From positions 1 through 8,812 of the forward strand of contig JACQDO010000413.1 in assembly GCA_016201085.1 (NCBI GenBank): a DNA stretch of 8,812 nt, in the 5' to 3' direction. Positions within the stretch are counted from its first letter, which is position 1. Every line of letters begins with the position of its first letter. Below the pieces are notes generated by a model. It did no database searches and was not told the origin of the DNA. It worked only from the letters and a program-made list of their open reading frames with translations. A program made the translations under genes and the position numbers. Below, piece by piece: positions 6,697-8,812 of the stretch. Origin of the DNA: Hyphomicrobiales bacterium (GTDB taxonomy: Bacteria; Pseudomonadota; Alphaproteobacteria; Rhizobiales; Xanthobacteraceae).

Positions 6697-7653
6697 ATGG
6701 CGGACCTGCCCAAGCTCGACGTCGTGATTGCCAACAATTTCGGTCACCTGCCGATGTTCATCGGCGCTGAGAAGGGTTACTTCAAGCAGCACGGCGTCGA
6801 CGCCAGCTTCAAGGTGGTGGATACCGGCACCGACATGGTCAATGCGCTGCACGACGGCCTCGCGCAAGTCGGCGACATGAGCACGACCACCTACCTGAAG
6901 GCGGTGCATGCCGGCAATCCGTTCCTCATCATCGGCCTGATCATGAACGACGCCGCCCGCGACAATTGCGACGACCCGCTCGCCATCATCACCAAGAAGG
7001 GCCGGGGGATCGCGCCCGGCAAGCTCAACGACCTGATCGGCAAGAAGATCGGGCTCGCGAAGGGGCAGACATCGGACGAATATTTCAAGATGGTGCTGCG
7101 CCGCGCCAAGATCAAATATGCCGACCTCACCATCGAGAACATCTGGTCGCAGTTCGGCCTCGCGCCGGCGTTGGCCGAAGGCAAGGTCGATGCCATCGTG
7201 TCGTGGGAGCCGTTCGTGTCGCAAGTGCTTATGCATGTCCCGGATTCGTATGAGGTCATACGCGGCGGCCAGCACATGTCCTATGTGATGGTGGCGGTGG
7301 CGAATGCGCCGACGGTCGATAGCAATCCGGGCGTGATCAAGAGTATTGCCGCGGGCTTGGCGCAGGCCTCGCATTTCACGCGCACCCACCCCGATGAGGC
7401 GGTGGAGATTTACGCCAAGTGGGTGCCGGGCACCGACGTTGCCGTCGGCAAGAAAGCGGTTCGCAACATCAAGTTCGACCCGCGCGTGTCGGCGAATGTG
7501 ATCCGCGCCTTCGAAAACGCCGAGGACGAGGTGCTGATCAACACGCTGCCGGGTGCCGCGCGCTTGAACGTGCCGAAACTGTTCCGGCCGGACTTCATGG
7601 AGGCGGTGATGAAGGAGCACCCGGAATATTTCGCCGACCTGCCGAAGCTGTAG
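6697..7653 (+). CDS. NitT/TauT-type (NMT1/THI5-like) solute-binding protein without signal peptide
   Basis: This 318-residue protein has the NMT1/THI5-like periplasmic-binding fold, type II, of the SsuA/TauA/ThiY group. Typical segments are NFGHLPMFIGAEKGYFKQHG (14-33), a GDMSTTTYLKAV segment in lobe one, KLNDLIGKKIGLAKGQTSDE in the hinge region, the WSQFGLAPALAEGKVDAIVSW stretch, and a C-terminal FRPDFMEAVMKEHPEYF. Such proteins normally have a Sec or lipoprotein leader and deliver sulfonates, nitrate or pyrimidine precursors to an ABC permease. Here the mature-like sequence begins directly after the methionine (MADLPKLDVVIAN), a good ribosome binding site precedes it, and an in-frame stop lies 16 bp upstream. 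A leader is therefore excluded in this DNA. No permease or ATPase gene is visible. It may be a cytosolic ligand-binding or enzymatic homologue, as THI5 is, or a transporter part that has lost its leader. The hexapeptide ADLPKL occurs at both ends. Confidence 0.88.
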   Translation: MADLPKLDVVIANNFGHLPMFIGAEKGYFKQHGVDASFKVVDTGTDMVNALHDGLAQVGDMSTTTYLKAVHAGNPFLIIGLIMNDAARDNCDDPLAIITKKGRGIAPGKLNDLIGKKIGLAKGQTSDEYFKMVLRRAKIKYADLTIENIWSQFGLAPALAEGKVDAIVSWEPFVSQVLMHVPDSYEVIRGGQHMSYVMVAVANAPTVDSNPGVIKSIAAGLAQASHFTRTHPDEAVEIYAKWVPGTDVAVGKKAVRNIKFDPRVSANVIRAFENAEDEVLINTLPGAARLNVPKLFRPDFMEAVMKEHPEYFADLPKL

Positions 7654-7680
7654 TAGCGGCATGCGGCGGCACAAACTCTG

Positions 7681-7784
7681 CTGTCATGCCCCGCGAAAGC
7701 GGGGCATCCAGTAGACGCCGCCCCATGTAATTGAACCGAGACGTTTGCGATTACTGGATCGCCCGCTTTCGCGGGCGATGACAC
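7681..7784. repeat. Intergenic multi-hairpin palindromic repeat, copy 2
   Basis: This is the second copy of the element at 6576-6675. The left hairpin is ATGCCCCGC/GCGGGGCAT (7686-7694, 7699-7707) with a GAAA loop. CCAGTA follows, and the right half is TACTGG plus ATCGCCCGC/GCGGGCGAT (7758-7766, 7771-7779) with a TTTC loop, ending ATGACA. Stem bases differ from copy 1 but stay paired, while the loop and the CCAGTA blocks are constant. The middle 38 bp are unrelated to copy 1. It fills the gap between the convergent binding-protein and SDR genes, a natural place for a bidirectional terminator, although no T-tract is seen. Confidence 0.88.
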
Positions 7785-7789
7785 CCAAA

Positions 7790-8560
7790 TTATTCCGCCG
7801 TCCAGCCGCCGTCGAGCACCAGCGCCGAACCGGTCATCAGCGAGGAGGCGTCGGAGGCGAGGAACACGATGGCGCCGGTCATTTCCTCGAGCTGGCCGAG
7901 GCGGCCGAACTTGATCTTGCCCAGGACCTCGTCGCGGAACGCCTTGTTCTCGAAGAACGGCCGTGTCATCGGCGTTTCCAGGAAGGTCGGCCCGATCGAG
8001 TTGACCCGCACATTATGCGGGGCGAGCTCGACCGCCATCGCCTTGGTGAAGCCCTCCATGGCGTGCTTGGAGGCGCAATAGACGGTGCGGCGCGCGGCGC
8101 CGACATGGCCCATCTGCGACGAGATGTTGATGATCGAGCCGGGCAGCTTCTCGGCCACCAGCCGCAGCGCCACCGTCTGCGCCATGAAGAAGGCGGCGCG
8201 CACATTGAGATTCATGATCGCGTCGAAATCCTCGATGGTGACGTCCGGCAGCATCTTCGGCCGGTTCATGCCGGCATTATTGACCAGCACCTGGTACGGC
8301 GGTCGCGCGGCCAGCGCCTGGCGCACCGCCGGCACATCGGTGACGTCGAGCGCCAGCGCATCGGCGAACTGACCGCGCGCGCGGATTGCGCCGGCCGCTT
8401 CGTCGATCTCCTTGGCGGTACGGGCGACCAGCGTGACATGCGCGCCGGCATCGGCCAGCGCGCTCGCCGCGGTCAGCCCGATGCCGCGCCCGCCGCCGGT
8501 CACCAGCGCGCGGCGGCCGTCGAGGCGGAAGGAGGCGGTTTTGGTCAGGTCGATGGTCAT
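7790..8560 (-). CDS. Short-chain dehydrogenase/reductase (classical SDR)
   Basis: This 256-residue classical SDR of normal length catalyses NAD(P)-dependent oxidation or reduction of an alcohol/ketone. The cofactor motif TGGGRGIG spans 21-28, Asp72-Val73 lies in the adenine pocket, and NNAG is at 94-97. Asn119 and the catalytic Ser148, Tyr161 and Lys165 (YCASK) are all present. The C-terminus ends in the common SALVLDGGWTAE. Arg25 in the glycine loop and Arg47 after the second strand favour NADP(H), by family rule. It resembles gluconate 5-dehydrogenase/3-oxoacyl-ACP reductase-like members, but the substrate cannot be fixed. The gene faces the plus-strand cluster tail to tail, with repeat copy 2 between them, so it is transcribed separately. 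A purine-rich stretch (GGAGAAGAGAG on its own strand) lies upstream but further from the ATG than usual for a ribosome binding site. Confidence 0.94.
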   Translation of the reverse strand: MTIDLTKTASFRLDGRRALVTGGGRGIGLTAASALADAGAHVTLVARTAKEIDEAAGAIRARGQFADALALDVTDVPAVRQALAARPPYQVLVNNAGMNRPKMLPDVTIEDFDAIMNLNVRAAFFMAQTVALRLVAEKLPGSIINISSQMGHVGAARRTVYCASKHAMEGFTKAMAVELAPHNVRVNSIGPTFLETPMTRPFFENKAFRDEVLGKIKFGRLGQLEEMTGAIVFLASDASSLMTGSALVLDGGWTAE

Positions 8561-8582
8561 GCGCCGACTATTGCTCTCTTCT

Positions 8583-8689
8583 CCCTCCCCTGAAAGGGGA
8601 GGGTCCGGCGCGTAGCGCCGGGGGTGGGGTTACGCATATGGCTGAATGATAGCGCACCCACCCGGCTCGCTGCGCTCGCCACCCTCCCC
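8583..8689. repeat. Inverted pair of 35-bp GC-rich intergenic repeat units with nested hairpins
   Basis: A short hairpin CCCTCCCC-TGAAA-GGGGAGGG (8583-8603) leads into unit 1 (8596-8630). Unit 1 holds GGGGAGGGT, then the 7-bp stem CCGGCGC-GTA-GCGCCGG (8605-8621), then GGGTGGGG. Unit 2 (8655-8689) is an inverted, diverged copy. Read on the minus strand it begins GGGGAGGGT and ends GGGTGGGTG, with a partly paired core around a GCA loop. The region lies just upstream of the SDR gene, whose promoter must be in or before it. It is probably a dispersed alphaproteobacterial intergenic repeat. Confidence 0.75.
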
Positions 8690-8736
8690 GCAAGCGGCTG
8701 TCATGTTCACACATCTTGCCGAGCGATTGCGCGGCT

Positions 8737-8758
8737 GATTCCGTGAGTCAACTGATTC
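8737..8758. promoter_or_regulatory. Cluster of three GANTC (CcrM-type methylation) sites
   Basis: GATTC (8737-8741), GAGTC (8745-8749) and GATTC (8754-8758) occur within 22 bp, directly upstream of the reading frame that starts at 8772. In alphaproteobacteria CcrM methylates the adenine of GANTC, and such sites near promoters can tie expression to the cell cycle. Any role here is inferred. Confidence 0.4.
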
Positions 8759-8771
8759 GCGGGAGTGGCCG

Positions 8772-8812
8772 ATGGCTGGGATTGAATATGGGCTGGGGCG
8801 GTTTGGCGACCG
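8772..8812 (+). CDS. Start of an unidentified reading frame running off the right edge; possibly a transposase
   Basis: An ATG at 8772 opens a frame reading MAGIEYGLGRFGDR up to the window end. GGGAG (8761-8765) lies 6 bp upstream and would serve as a ribosome binding site. The fragment GRFGDR loosely recalls the N-terminal DNA-binding domain of IS4/Tn5-type transposases, which often show an LGD-R-R motif. Fourteen residues are too few to assign a family. The frame could also be an accidental open stretch. Confidence 0.35.
   Translation, partial: MAGIEYGLGRFGD

Noticed and set aside
6286..7674. Long antisense open frame across the dehydrogenase end, repeat copy 1 and the binding-protein gene
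   Set aside because: It spans two well-supported sense genes and a structured repeat, and has no family-like sequence, so it is a shadow of high GC content.
6576..7784. CRISPR array or composite transposon made by the two hairpin repeats
   Set aside because: There are only two copies about 1.1 kb apart, each a palindromic element with unlike middles. No spacers, cas genes or transposase are associated.

Overview
The window comes from a GC-rich bacterium, most likely an alphaproteobacterium of the order Hyphomicrobiales (Bradyrhizobium/Pseudolabrys-like). The reasons are the strong G/C third-position bias, the gene families present, the intergenic palindromes of the 'GTCAT-stem-ATCCAGTA ... 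TACTGG-stem-ATGAC' type, and GANTC (CcrM-type) sites. The genus is an inference.

Layout. Positions 1-1846 hold two catabolic-type genes that have run into each other. A Gfo/Idh/MocA-family oxidoreductase enters from the left edge and loses its C-terminus near 732. At that point a class A flavin monooxygenase begins in a different reading frame without its N-terminal FAD-binding GxGxxG segment. This looks like an out-of-frame deletion fusion, so both are annotated as remnants. Positions 1862-2815 (minus strand) encode a LysR-type regulator. Across a 142-bp AT-enriched intergenic region, a plus-strand cluster starts. It holds an M24 (creatinase/aminopeptidase P-like) protein at 2958-4229, then an 84-bp gap with a perfect hairpin, then a short PEP-synthase-like phosphotransferase at 4314-5591. 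That gene overlaps by ATGA a D-2-hydroxyacid dehydrogenase at 5588-6571. Next is a NitT/TauT (NMT1/THI5-like) solute-binding protein at 6697-7653 that has no signal peptide. It is bracketed by two copies of a roughly 100-bp multi-hairpin repeat. A short-chain dehydrogenase lies convergently on the minus strand at 7790-8560. Positions 8561-8812 contain an inverted pair of 35-bp repeat units, three clustered GANTC sites and the start of another reading frame at the right edge, possibly a transposase.

How the genes may work together. The divergent LysR plus the M24-like, dikinase-like and hydroxyacid dehydrogenase genes look like an inducible small-molecule catabolic operon. The unusual part is the enzyme set. 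The M24 protein has lost some canonical metal and catalytic positions. The phosphotransferase has the ATP-grasp and phospho-His domains but no pyruvate/PEP barrel. The binding protein appears cytosolic. I do not recognise a described pathway with this exact set. The substrate is unknown, and the single-operon idea is inferred from order, spacing and one overlap only.
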